Assembly: GCF_007860135.1 (NCBI RefSeq)
Contig: NZ_SJPV01000001.1
Span: 668,939-732,938 of the forward strand
Reading direction: 5' to 3'
Length of the DNA stretch: 64,000 nt
Source: Novipirellula artificiosorum
GTDB lineage: Bacteria > Planctomycetota > Planctomycetia > Pirellulales > Pirellulaceae
Notes under the pieces: model-generated
Told to the model about the DNA's origin: nothing
The model's input: only the letters and a program-made list of their open reading frames with translations
Database searches by the model: none
Program-made: the position numbers and the translations under genes
Shown here: piece by piece, positions 16,897-26,361 of the stretch
Layout: each line of letters opens with the position of its first letter
Position numbering within the stretch: the first letter of the stretch is position 1

Positions 16897-17948
16897 GGCG
16901 TTTCGTGTTCATCCATCGAGCGGACGTAGCGTGTGATGTTTGTGGGCACGTCGGGATCCTTCAACGTCGTGAACGCTTCGTGCCAATCGCTGTCGGTATG
17001 CGAATTCTTCCAAGCACGGACATAGTCGATGCGGAAGGTGCTCGGCAAGTCCTTATCCTCGGGCATGCCAAGCCAATCCCCCATGGTTTCTGAATCGAAG
17101 ATCAGTCTGAGCGGAGCGTGCCAATGCGTATTCTTCATCCGCCGCACCGGCACACCGTCGACGTAGTAAACCAATTGCTCGGCATCCCACAACAGCCCAA
17201 AAACGTGGAAGTCGTCGGCAAATTGAAATGGCGCGGTCCAGGTGCCACCCTCATTCCAATGCCGTCGTCCATCCGCAGGAGTTTCAAAGATATGCGCGTT
17301 CATGTGGTAAGCGTTCTCGTGGCCGATCGCTTTGCCGCCAAGCTCGAAGACGTCGATTTCCGATCGATATCGTTTCCCTGTTTTTCGGTCTCTCATTTGG
17401 CTGGCAAACCAAAACGAGCTTGAACCGCCAGAGTTCATCGCTTGCGAACGAACCTCAAAGTAGCCGTACCGGACCAACGCCTTTGAGACCACACTCGCCG
17501 ATGAATAGCTATGAAACGCCTCGTCGGGTCCGTGAAAGCGTTCCCGTGGCAGCGTGTCATCCCGCCGCATCACAAGCTGCAAGTTTCCGTCTTTAACATG
17601 GACGTTTTGACCTTCGCCGAGAAATCGCGACGGAGCGCGACCGTACCAGGTTGGGTTATGGTCCCACCACTGTTCGCTTCGCAGCGCAGCGCCCGAAAAC
17701 TCGTCCCACAACGGCTCGAACTTCGTCCAATTCGCAGCGTTCTTTTGGTCGGACAGTGGCATCTCGTCGCTGATTCGATCCACTGGGGGCGTCAACGGTC
17801 CCGTCAACGTCCAGTTCTCCGTGGGCGCAGAAGCTTCATTCTCAAGCCGAGGTGGCGCCGCCGAAGCACGAGTCAGCACAAATGGAGACACAAGAAGGAG
17901 GCAAGCAAACAGAGCGGAACCATACAGCGGTGTCGATAGCATCGTCAT
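16893..17948 (-). CDS. Secreted GH16 galactan hydrolase (carrageenase/agarase/porphyranase-like)
   Basis: The frame can be extended to a GTG at 18029, but the signal peptide begins at the ATG at 17948 (MTMLSTPLYGSALFACLLLVSPF, cleavage after ASAA), giving 351 residues. The GH16 catalytic motif is SEIDVFELGG, with nucleophile Glu197, Asp199 and acid/base Glu202. The E-x-D-x-x-E form is that of laminarinases, carrageenases and agarases. Flanking DEFSGAALRSEQW, GYFEVRSQAMNSGGSSSFWF and VDGVPVRRM fit the jelly-roll. GH16 enzymes cleave beta-1,3 or beta-1,4 glucans and galactans outside the cell by retention. The exact substrate is not assignable; the overall look suggests marine red-algal galactans. 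An aldo/keto reductase is coupled downstream. Confidence 0.87.
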   Translation of the reverse strand: MTMLSTPLYGSALFACLLLVSPFVLTRASAAPPRLENEASAPTENWTLTGPLTPPVDRISDEMPLSDQKNAANWTKFEPLWDEFSGAALRSEQWWDHNPTWYGRAPSRFLGEGQNVHVKDGNLQLVMRRDDTLPRERFHGPDEAFHSYSSASVVSKALVRYGYFEVRSQAMNSGGSSSFWFASQMRDRKTGKRYRSEIDVFELGGKAIGHENAYHMNAHIFETPADGRRHWNEGGTWTAPFQFADDFHVFGLLWDAEQLVYYVDGVPVRRMKNTHWHAPLRLIFDSETMGDWLGMPEDKDLPSTFRIDYVRAWKNSHTDSDWHEAFTTLKDPDVPTNITRYVRSMDEHETP

Positions 17949-18145
17949 TTTCTCGGTGGGTTGTTGAGCGTGCAACAAAGGGTAGGTGGGGACAACGATT
18001 ATAACGAAGCCGTCGCTCCCCACCAGCACGTGACTTCGACTTAGCAGCCGTGCACTTTAAAGGTCCTTTGGCCCAGCGGTCAAACACAAGTGCTCGAAGA
18101 AGTCGAATTGAACCAGATGCTCGTGATCGAAGAACCAAGTGGGCG

Positions 18146-21100
18146 CTAAGGTCGTCCAAGCGAAAAGGCTTCGGCGCTACCTTCGACGATCAGGTAGTCA
18201 TCGCCACCGAAGAGATTCCCAAAGAGTTCGCGTTTCCCCGAGGGCCACTGAACCACCACGTCTTTGGCTTCGTTTGAAGGCCCGAGTCCGAAGCGAAGAC
18301 ACCGCTCGTTGGAACCGTGGTAGCCGTTGCCGCCAAGAAGTTGTGCAACCAGCGGTTTTCCCGCAACCTCGATCGTAACCGTTGCACCAATCGCATCGGG
18401 TTGCCCGGACGTACTCTTCAGGAACAGCGTGATCGATGAGTTGTCGGTTTCGGACTCATTGATCAATAGCGACACCGGATCGAAAAGATGAGTGACCGAA
18501 GCGTCCACGAGCCCATCTCGATTGATATCAACGTTGATCAGGCTTCGCCCGAGCCGCTCCGTCGAAAAATACTCACCCAAGGAGGAGGCATCCAGTCGAT
18601 TCCAACGACCGCTCGTCGATCGATGAAAGAGATGCATCGGCATGCGATAGGCATCGCCATTTTTGCGATAGTCATCGATGTGGCCATTGGCAAGCATCAA
18701 TTCCAGCGTCCCATCGTTATCGGCGTCGAACCACTGTGTCCCAAACGCCAACATGTCCATCGAAGGATCCGCCAACCCGACTCGCGACGAAAGATCCACC
18801 CACATCCCGGGACTGACCTGTTCATAGTACGTGTTGTATTCGCCGAGAAAATGGGTCAGAAACAAGTCGAAATCTCCGTCCGCATCGGGGTCACCGACAG
18901 CAATTCCCATCGAGGCCTGTGACAACGATTGACGGTTCACCGCCAGCCCTCGAATCACCGCCTGCTCTCGCAATCGAAACTCGGAATCGGCCGACTTGGT
19001 TGACGACCAGAAATGATTGGCGGTCATGTCGTTGCCGACATAGACATCGATTCCCGGGATCTCGTCGAGTTGCCCGACGACAAGTCCAAGACCGTGGCCA
19101 TATTCATGCTTGCCAAGCCAATCGCTGGTGACCTCGGTAAAATGCCCTTCGGAATCGCCTCGCCAAACGCGATCCGCCTGAGCGGGGAACGACGTTGGCA
19201 TGCACGAGTAGGGCAAGTGGTCGTCCTTATCAAGACAAGGAACCGTGATGGCATCGTTCCCGCTGCAATAGCCAACTTCGAACAGGTCGACAAAACCATC
19301 TTGGTCAATATCTGCAAATGCTACCGACGTGGTCCACGTGCTGCCACGCAGTCCCACTTCCTCTGTCACGTCGGTGAAGGTGCCGTCGCCATTGTTTTGG
19401 AACAAACGGTTTCTTCCAATGCTTGCGGCTAGCAAATCTGGAAAGCCATCGCTATTGACGTCTGCAACCGCCACCCCCTGAGAGTACCCGGTGTCGCCGA
19501 CGCCAGCCCAGGGCGTCACCTCCTGGAAACGTCCTGCTCGATTGCGAAACAACCGGTTCGGCAGCGAGTCGTTTTGCATCGGCGTGCCGTCTTGGTTGGT
19601 GTAGTAAAGGTCGGACCATCCATCCAAATCAAAATCGATCGCAGCCGAAGCGCCTCCGCCACTTTGGTAGATCCAAAGCCCCGATTCTCCACGGTCCGCT
19701 TTGCCGATCTCACAGGTGTGATTCAATCCACGATCCGTTGCCTGATCCGAAAACCGGATCATGGAATGGAACTGCTTCCCTTTGGATTGCGAGGCAAGAC
19801 TTCGCTGCGCGTTCCAATCGAGTTTCGGCAAGCTACCAAGATCCATTTTTCTCGCGATCAGAGAATCGGGATCTTGCCAAGGGGTTTTCGCCGACATTCC
19901 GCCTCGAATCTCGGCATAGACCTCTGCAAGGGTGGGATCCCGCTCGGCCGTCATACGCGACGCCGCGCGCAACCAAGCTGCCGCTTCCCAGCTGCGACCG
20001 AGTCCGTGCAATTGCTTTGCCACTTGAACCGTAATCTTCTGCGAGTTGTACTGCTTGGGGTTCAACAAATCGACCGTATCCCGCATCGAGGTGATCTGGC
20101 CGGCTCGCTCCGCCACGACGCGTGAAGGTTTCTGCATGCCCAACTCGGCCAATCCCGCCGCTAACCGATTCAACGCTTCGCCGTTGTTCTCGTCCAGCAG
20201 CGCCGCTTGCCAATACGCACGGGTCGCCTGCTCAATGTTGCCATGGTTTTCCGACCAGATCCCAGCGGCGATCCAGTACTGGGGTTGTTGTTCCATCTGT
20301 TCCGGCAGCGACGCCATCCACTCGGCCATCGCCGCCTCGTCGCCGAGTTCCGCGAGCGCACGACCATAGTGCGCATAAGCCGCCTGAAACTCCGGATACT
20401 TCTCGACGACCGGCTCAAGCAACTCAGCGACGGTCTTCCAATTCGCTTGATAGGCTTCGCCTCGAGCGGTTGCGAACTGAGGGCGTAGGTCGTCGGGATA
20501 GTGCTGTTGCGCGTATTCAATGATCGCCTTGTCATTTTGCGGCCGAGTCATATCCGACAGCATGACCAATTCATTGACGCCCCCATGGGATCGCATGACC
20601 AGCCACTGCAAATGGGGTCCCGCCTCGCGTTGCAGGCCTAGCGAGGCATACAACCCAGCGAGGTTGGTCCGGATCGCCGGATCCTTTGGATGGAACTTAA
20701 CCGCCGACTCGAGTACCTTTAGCGCATCATAAGGTCGCCCTAGCGTCATCCACGTGTGACCCAATTTATCCAATCGTGTGTTGGACGGAATCGAGGAAAA
20801 ATCGATCGCCTCTTGGTAGAAACTGACGGCGGCATCCAGGTCCCGCGTGGCAACGGCGTGATCACCCGCCAATTCCAAAAGACTGGCGTCCTCGGGCTCG
20901 ATCATCAAGGCCTTTCGAATCCACTGTTCCGCCGAAGCGACGTCGCCACGGCGCAGCGCCTCGCTTGCCGATCGCTTCATCGCATCACTGCTGAGGATCA
21001 CTTTGTGCGGCTTGGTGACCGGAGCCGATGCCACCGAAGGCGGCTCCTCCTCGGCACCGTCCCGCTGACAACCCACGATGCACACCACCGCCACGACGTA

Positions 21101-21220
21101 GCCCAGCAGCAGAAATCGTGTCAGTGCAGCAAACCCAAATCGTGAATTGACCAGGGCGATTTGGGCGCAGCGAGAACAACGCGGGTGTCCGTCCAGCGAT
21201 TGATCACGCATAAATCCCAT
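18146..21220 (-). CDS. TPR + FG-GAP/VCBS + ASPIC/UnbV lipoprotein-like protein
   Basis: This 1024-residue protein starts at an ATG with an unusually long, Cys-containing leader before a hydrophobic segment and a lipobox (VCIVGC near residue 50), so it is probably an exported lipoprotein; a later start is possible. TPR units cover residues about 75-430. FG-GAP/VCBS calcium-binding propeller repeats follow from about 500 (FDLDGWSDLYYTNQDG, VADVNSDGFPDLLAAS, FADIDQDGFVDLF, DPDADGDFDLFLTHF, FDADNDGTLELMLA). The C-terminal 100 residues are ASPIC/UnbV-like (QPDAIGATVTIEVAGK, LGGNGYHGSNERCLRFGLG). Such proteins are abundant in planctomycetes and acidobacteria, with no defined activity. The start overlaps the preceding gene's 3' end by 17 bases, so they are likely co-translated. 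Confidence 0.85.
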   Translation of the reverse strand: MGFMRDQSLDGHPRCSRCAQIALVNSRFGFAALTRFLLLGYVVAVVCIVGCQRDGAEEEPPSVASAPVTKPHKVILSSDAMKRSASEALRRGDVASAEQWIRKALMIEPEDASLLELAGDHAVATRDLDAAVSFYQEAIDFSSIPSNTRLDKLGHTWMTLGRPYDALKVLESAVKFHPKDPAIRTNLAGLYASLGLQREAGPHLQWLVMRSHGGVNELVMLSDMTRPQNDKAIIEYAQQHYPDDLRPQFATARGEAYQANWKTVAELLEPVVEKYPEFQAAYAHYGRALAELGDEAAMAEWMASLPEQMEQQPQYWIAAGIWSENHGNIEQATRAYWQAALLDENNGEALNRLAAGLAELGMQKPSRVVAERAGQITSMRDTVDLLNPKQYNSQKITVQVAKQLHGLGRSWEAAAWLRAASRMTAERDPTLAEVYAEIRGGMSAKTPWQDPDSLIARKMDLGSLPKLDWNAQRSLASQSKGKQFHSMIRFSDQATDRGLNHTCEIGKADRGESGLWIYQSGGGASAAIDFDLDGWSDLYYTNQDGTPMQNDSLPNRLFRNRAGRFQEVTPWAGVGDTGYSQGVAVADVNSDGFPDLLAASIGRNRLFQNNGDGTFTDVTEEVGLRGSTWTTSVAFADIDQDGFVDLFEVGYCSGNDAITVPCLDKDDHLPYSCMPTSFPAQADRVWRGDSEGHFTEVTSDWLGKHEYGHGLGLVVGQLDEIPGIDVYVGNDMTANHFWSSTKSADSEFRLREQAVIRGLAVNRQSLSQASMGIAVGDPDADGDFDLFLTHFLGEYNTYYEQVSPGMWVDLSSRVGLADPSMDMLAFGTQWFDADNDGTLELMLANGHIDDYRKNGDAYRMPMHLFHRSTSGRWNRLDASSLGEYFSTERLGRSLINVDINRDGLVDASVTHLFDPVSLLINESETDNSSITLFLKSTSGQPDAIGATVTIEVAGKPLVAQLLGGNGYHGSNERCLRFGLGPSNEAKDVVVQWPSGKRELFGNLFGGDDYLIVEGSAEAFSLGRP

Positions 21221-23294
21221 GGACCTTCCGCGAATGGAGTCTCGACGTCTTACTCACTTGCTTCTCGATCTTCACTTGACGCGGCCCGGCTGTGGATCGA
21301 TTTGCGTGGCACTTTCCGGCATCGGCTTTCTCCTGGTTCGAAAACAGGCTATAGCGATCGACAAGGGTTTCCGCGATCACAAGTTCACTCCCCCCGGCAA
21401 GCCCTCGGACTGCCTTTTGACGAAACTCTGGGACATCAAGCAGTTGCAACAAGAGCGAAAAAACCAAGGGATCCTTCCCGCTGATCAGTGCATCGATTGC
21501 GCTACGTCGCACCGCGAGCTCCACCTCCGCATTGGTTGCAATTTCACGCAGTTTTGGAAAGAGGGATGCGTCGCCAAACTTGACGGTGAGGAATTGTGCT
21601 TGGCTGCGCACCGCGGCATCCGTGCTGGCCGCCAACGATTCATAGACCGCCGGCCACTGCGGAGGCATCTTCAAACGGCCTTGTGTTTTGATCGCGGTTG
21701 TGATTTCTACGAGCATCCCTTTCTGGGCGTCGAGGTTGTCCACCTCACCCAGCGCAATCAAAAGGGTGTTGATCGCCGTCGGATCGGCAGCGGCGCGTCG
21801 ATAAATGTACTGACGCACGATCGGAATCTCGGATTGCATGGCCAAAGCCAACGAGCGGGTCGTGTCATCCCGCACCAAAGGTTCCGTCGCGTACCAAAGC
21901 ATCAGCGGCAGATTGTGGTCCGCCACGTCGACGGCATGACTCAGCAGGTGTTCCAGAATTGTCCAGCGGTCATCGAGCGGTAGACGCTGCAGCAAACTGG
22001 CGAGTGCCAAGCGAACGACGGGCGACGGATCGGAAGCAGCCAAGTCGGCAAGCGCATCGAGATCGTCCGCTTTCCCATCGGGTGCATCGAGCTGAACCGC
22101 CCATGCCCGCAAGTATTCCGATTCATCCCCTTGTTCTTGGCGAAGACGATCACGATGGACGGGCGATAAAAGACCGCATGCCTGCAAGGTCCAAATCGCT
22201 CTCAAACGAAGCGGCACCGCAGCATCGCTAAAGGCGATTTGCTCCAGCGATGCGGTCAACGACGAGCGGTCCTGCAACTTGCTTGATCGCTGTTGCAGAA
22301 TCTTCCGAGCCATCCGCGCGAACCACTCATGCTTATGCAAATGAAGTGCGACAAGTGAATCGTTCGATTCCTTCGATAGATCGACTGGGCGGGTCTTCGC
22401 TTCGCCATAGCTGATCCGATAAACACGACCATTGGTCCGATCCCAACTCTCTTGATCGGCACGGTGACATGCGTTCTTGTCGTACCAATCGATCAGGTAG
22501 ACCGTGCCGTCCAGAGCGTATTTTAGATTGATGCCACGGAACCATTGGTCATTGGCAAACAGAAAATCGTGGCCGTGCGAAGCGAGATAGCCACTGCCTC
22601 TGCGATGAAGGATGTCGTTATTGATCCGATTGCCATGAATATTGTCCATCAAAATGGAACCTCGATACGAATCGGGCCAATTGTCGCCCAAGTAAATCAT
22701 GGCTCCACAATGAGCATGCCCTCCACCAGCGGCTGCGGTATCGTCATGCCGCGCCGCGTCATTGCGTCCGCCCCACCATGCATGATCGCTAATCTTGCCA
22801 ACGTAGTGAGCGCTATCCGGCCGATCATCGCCATCTCGATCGGGAAGGAACATCAAGTAAGGAGCGGCACCCACCCAGACGCCACCGAACCCAAGCTCCA
22901 TGCCGCTGACCAAATTCAATCCTTCGACGAATACCTTGCGAGCATCGAACAAGCCGTCTTGGTCGGTGTCTTCGAGGATTACGATTCGATCTTCGCCCTG
23001 GCCTTGGGGAGCCCGAACCGGATACGTGTGGGCCTCGGCAATCCGAAGCCGCCCGCGAGCATCAAAGGCCATTGCGATCGGCTGGTGCACCATCGGTTCC
23101 CCAGCAGCCAGTTGTACCTGAAAGCCGTCCGGAACCGTCATCGCTGCCGCGGCGGCTTGGGGCAACAGGCCTGCATTTTCGGGGAGCCCCGCTGACGTTG
23201 GCTTGGCAACCGCGTCGGGCTCGATTGCAACGGCCGACAAAAGGGAAAATGCGCCCCAAAAAACGCTGAGAAGAAGCAATCTGACAAGCTGCAT
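21204..23294 (-). CDS. PVC-type membrane-bound dehydrogenase, apparently shortened
   Basis: This 696-residue secreted protein has signal peptide MQLVRLLLLSVFWGAFSLLSAVA. The first 160 residues are the PVC-type dehydrogenase propeller start (VPDGFQVQLAAGEPMVHQP, DARGRLRIAEAHTYPV, VWVGAAPYLMFLPDRDGDD). Family members, as I recall them, continue with about 100-130 residues of propeller before the AHYVG...AWWG block; here DRPDS joins AHYVGKISDHAWWGG directly near 22812. The helical HEAT-like part is present to about residue 655, then the protein ends in an unrelated-looking basic tail instead of the usual further repeats and CxxCH cytochrome domain. Both losses keep the frame open. It could be a degenerating copy or a real short variant. 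The next gene overlaps its end by 17 bases. Confidence 0.7.
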   Translation of the reverse strand: MQLVRLLLLSVFWGAFSLLSAVAIEPDAVAKPTSAGLPENAGLLPQAAAAAMTVPDGFQVQLAAGEPMVHQPIAMAFDARGRLRIAEAHTYPVRAPQGQGEDRIVILEDTDQDGLFDARKVFVEGLNLVSGMELGFGGVWVGAAPYLMFLPDRDGDDRPDSAHYVGKISDHAWWGGRNDAARHDDTAAAGGGHAHCGAMIYLGDNWPDSYRGSILMDNIHGNRINNDILHRRGSGYLASHGHDFLFANDQWFRGINLKYALDGTVYLIDWYDKNACHRADQESWDRTNGRVYRISYGEAKTRPVDLSKESNDSLVALHLHKHEWFARMARKILQQRSSKLQDRSSLTASLEQIAFSDAAVPLRLRAIWTLQACGLLSPVHRDRLRQEQGDESEYLRAWAVQLDAPDGKADDLDALADLAASDPSPVVRLALASLLQRLPLDDRWTILEHLLSHAVDVADHNLPLMLWYATEPLVRDDTTRSLALAMQSEIPIVRQYIYRRAAADPTAINTLLIALGEVDNLDAQKGMLVEITTAIKTQGRLKMPPQWPAVYESLAASTDAAVRSQAQFLTVKFGDASLFPKLREIATNAEVELAVRRSAIDALISGKDPLVFSLLLQLLDVPEFRQKAVRGLAGGSELVIAETLVDRYSLFSNQEKADAGKCHANRSTAGPRQVKIEKQVSKTSRLHSRKVHGIYA

Positions 23295-23377
23295 GAGTGA
23301 GCCTATTCGAAGAAGCGATGAGTCAACCAGCGGGTGCTGGTTGATTATAACTCAACGCATCGCAATCGGCACATTGG

Positions 23378-25000
23378 CTAGGACAACCAGCTGGGCATCT
23401 CACCGACCGCAGGCAAGTCGATCGTTTTGACTCGCGTGACCGCGTCGATGCTCTCGATTTCCGCCAACGCTTCGGCGGGTACCTCACCATCGAGACTCAA
23501 CACGCCAATCGAAGGCCCACCGGGCGCGTTGCCTTCGCGACCGACAGCCATTTGAGCGATGTTGACCCCATGGCTGCCGAAGATCGTTCCGACGCGGCCG
23601 ATGATGCCCGGGACGTCGTTGTGGGCGAAAACCAACAGTTTGCCATCCAGAAACGACTCCAGCCGGTATCCATCAAGCATGATCAATCGTGGCATGTTCT
23701 GGCCCAACACCGCACCGCCTGCGGTTACCGTTCGACCACCACCGGATACCTTGACCGTGATGCTCGAAGAAAACGCGCCTTTTTCGTGGCGTTTTTCTTC
23801 GCTCAACTCGATTCCTCTCTCGCGAACGAGCATTTCCGAATTCACGATGTTCGCATCGTCGACAATTCGCTCAAGCAGACCGGCACAGAGTGCATTGTTC
23901 ACAACGCGAGTGTCCTTCGACGCGATCTCACCACGATACGTGATCGACACCTGATCGATTCCGCCACCGTGCCATTGGGCCGCCAGCAATCCAATTCGAT
24001 GAGCCACATTCAAGTAGCCGCGAAGCTCTTCGAGGGTTTTGGGGTCGAGCGAGGCGACATTGACGCTATGGCGAATCTCACCGGTCTTCAAGTACTTGAT
24101 CAACAAGTGGATGCCTTCGACCGCAACCTGAGTTTGCGCTTCCTCGGTACTCGCACCGAGGTGCGGGGTGCAGACGACATTGGGCATGCCGAAGAGTGGA
24201 TTGTCGGTGCAGGGTTCCTTCTCGTAGACATCCAGCGCCACGCCTCCAAGTTTTCCACTGTTCAGTCCTTCGACGAGAGCATTGATGTCGTAGATGCCAC
24301 CGCGAGCGGCGTTGACCACGCGAAGTCCTGGTTTGACCTTTTCGAGTTGGGCGTGACCGATCAACCCTTTGGTTTCAGGCGTCAGCGGTGTGTGAACGGT
24401 CAGGTAGTCGATTTGTGGCAACATCTCATCGACCGTCGCGACTCGATTGACCCCAATCGCAGCTGCCTGTTCATCGGTCAAGAACGGGTCGAACGCGATG
24501 ACATTCATCTCGAACGCGATCGCCCGCGATGCGATTTCGCGGCCGATTCGTCCCATACCGACGATGCCCAGCGTCTTGCCGGCGACTTGTTTGCCCATGA
24601 ACTTTTTGCGGTCCCAACGTCCTTCGACCAGACTCTGGCTTGCTGCGGGGATGTTACGGCTGAGCGCTAACATCAAAGCAAAGGCATGTTCGGCCGTGCT
24701 GACCGTGTTTCCAGCCGGCGTGTTCATCACGACGATGCCACGACGAGTCGAAGCGGCTTTGTCAATGTTGTCCGTTCCCACTCCGGCGCGAACCAGCGCA
24801 CGCATGCGGGTGTTACCTTCAAGAGATTCGGCGGTGATCTTTACGCCGCTACGTAAAATGGCGCCATCGAATTCGTTCAACGCCGAACGAAGGGCTTCGC
24901 CCGACAATCCGGTACGAACTTCGTATTCGATGTTCGCTTCCGCTTCGAGGATGTCGATGCCTTCTTGGGCGATGTCGTCAAGAACAAGGATACGGTGCAT
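23378..25000 (-). CDS. serA: D-3-phosphoglycerate dehydrogenase
   Basis: The frame extends to 25072, but family N-termini match MHRILVLDDIAQEGIDIL, so the ATG at 25000 is chosen (540 residues, the long bacterial type). The NAD-binding domain has GKTLGIVGMGRIGREIASRA near residue 140. The active-site region includes NAARGGIYD, EP and the catalytic His in PHLGASTEEAQ near 280. An intervening domain (about 320-450) and a C-terminal ACT domain (AHNDVPGIIGRVGTIFGSHGVN) follow; ACT usually senses serine. The enzyme oxidises 3-phosphoglycerate to 3-phosphohydroxypyruvate, the first step of serine synthesis, in the cytoplasm. serC lies 104 bp upstream on the same strand, so the first two serine steps form one unit. 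Confidence 0.95.
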   Translation of the reverse strand: MHRILVLDDIAQEGIDILEAEANIEYEVRTGLSGEALRSALNEFDGAILRSGVKITAESLEGNTRMRALVRAGVGTDNIDKAASTRRGIVVMNTPAGNTVSTAEHAFALMLALSRNIPAASQSLVEGRWDRKKFMGKQVAGKTLGIVGMGRIGREIASRAIAFEMNVIAFDPFLTDEQAAAIGVNRVATVDEMLPQIDYLTVHTPLTPETKGLIGHAQLEKVKPGLRVVNAARGGIYDINALVEGLNSGKLGGVALDVYEKEPCTDNPLFGMPNVVCTPHLGASTEEAQTQVAVEGIHLLIKYLKTGEIRHSVNVASLDPKTLEELRGYLNVAHRIGLLAAQWHGGGIDQVSITYRGEIASKDTRVVNNALCAGLLERIVDDANIVNSEMLVRERGIELSEEKRHEKGAFSSSITVKVSGGGRTVTAGGAVLGQNMPRLIMLDGYRLESFLDGKLLVFAHNDVPGIIGRVGTIFGSHGVNIAQMAVGREGNAPGGPSIGVLSLDGEVPAEALAEIESIDAVTRVKTIDLPAVGEMPSWLS

Positions 25001-25104
25001 GGTTTCGGTTTGGATAGAAATGACGGTGGATGTTGAAAGGCCTGCCCCTCGGGGCAATGCGAAAAAAATCATTGCTGCAAATGTTCGTCGTCAGCAATCA
25101 AGAA

Positions 25105-26232
25105 CTAACCGTTCTTGCTGGCAAAATCGGTCATAAAACTCGCCAAGGCTTCGACCCCCTCACGAGGCATTGCGTTATAGATGCTGGCACGAATACCACC
25201 GATGCTGCGGTGGCCTTTTAGCGAAGCCAACTCGTTCGCCGCGGCTTCCTTCACGAATTTGCCAAGCAACTCATCGCTCGGCAAATTAAACGTCACATTC
25301 ATCTTCGACCGATACTCCGCTTTGGCGTGGCCTAAGTAGAACTCGCGATGGGAATCGATCACATCGTACAACCTTTTGGCTTTCTGCTCGTTGATCTTCT
25401 GCATCGCTTCGAGCCCACCGATGTCATCGGCCAACCAACGGGCAACTTTGCCGAGTGCCCACACGGCGAAGGTCGGTGGCGTGTTCCACATCGAATCGTT
25501 GTCGGCATGGTTCTTATAGGTCATGTAGCCCGCCAAATCGGCCGGCGCATGATCCAACAGGTCGCGGCGAATGATCACCACCGTCACTCCCGCAGGTCCA
25601 GCGTTCTTTTGAGCACAAGCGTACAAGATGCCGTACTTGTTGATTTCAAGCGGCCGCGACAGCAGATCGCTGGATGCGTCACAGACCAAGGGTACGCCTG
25701 CCGGACAGGCGGGTTCTTCACCGAACTGGACCCCTTGGATCGTTTCGTTGCTGCAGTGATAGAGATACGCCGCATCCTCGCGAACCTTGTAATCACTTGG
25801 ACTTGGTACGTGATCGTAATTCGAATCCTTCGCATCGTAGATCACTTCAACGTTGCCTTCTTTCTTGGCTTCGCCAAGCGCCTTCTTGGCCCATGATCCG
25901 GTAACGAGGTATTGAGCGGTCTTGCCATTGCCGCGGATCAGGTTGGCCGGAATCATCGAGAACTGCAAAGCGGCGCCGCCTTGCAGAAAAAGCACCGCAT
26001 AATCGTCACTGATGCCATACAGAGCTCGAATCGTGCCTTCCGCATCGTGTAAAATATCGGTGAACACTTGACCGCGGTGACTCAGTTCCATTAGCGAGGC
26101 ACCGGCACCGGGCAAGCAGAGCAATTCTTCCTGCAACTGTTTCAGTACCGGAGCGGGCATCGCAGCTGGGCCAGCCGAGAAATTAAAGACGCGGCCGGTG
26201 ATTGCATTGGAATCGGTCGCTGTAGCATTCAT
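25105..26232 (-). CDS. serC: Phosphoserine aminotransferase
   Basis: The ATG at 26232 (AAGGAAAG about ten bases upstream) begins MNATATDSN and gives 375 residues, the family's usual size; the longer frame to 26379 adds a Ser/Arg-rich tail that overlaps the putA start. The N-terminal RVFNFSAGPAAMPAPVL is the SerC signature. GASLMELSHRG binds phosphate, and YACAQKNAGPAGVTVVII holds the PLP-binding lysine. VKEAAANELASLKGHRSIGGIRASIYNAMP is the family C-terminus (here in pieces). It transaminates 3-phosphohydroxypyruvate with glutamate to phosphoserine. serA follows 104 bp downstream. It diverges from putA with 129 bp between the start codons, which must hold both promoters. Confidence 0.95.
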   Translation of the reverse strand: MNATATDSNAITGRVFNFSAGPAAMPAPVLKQLQEELLCLPGAGASLMELSHRGQVFTDILHDAEGTIRALYGISDDYAVLFLQGGAALQFSMIPANLIRGNGKTAQYLVTGSWAKKALGEAKKEGNVEVIYDAKDSNYDHVPSPSDYKVREDAAYLYHCSNETIQGVQFGEEPACPAGVPLVCDASSDLLSRPLEINKYGILYACAQKNAGPAGVTVVIIRRDLLDHAPADLAGYMTYKNHADNDSMWNTPPTFAVWALGKVARWLADDIGGLEAMQKINEQKAKRLYDVIDSHREFYLGHAKAEYRSKMNVTFNLPSDELLGKFVKEAAANELASLKGHRSIGGIRASIYNAMPREGVEALASFMTDFASKNG

Positions 26233-26361
26233 CGTTTGCGTGCTTTCCTTCGTAAGTTTTCGCCCAGCCAAACGGGAAAACGATCGGCGGAGCGCTGGAA
26301 TGTGAGAGATGGATGAAGAGGATTCTATGCTTCGGGGATTAAGTACGAAAGGTTGCCTGAA

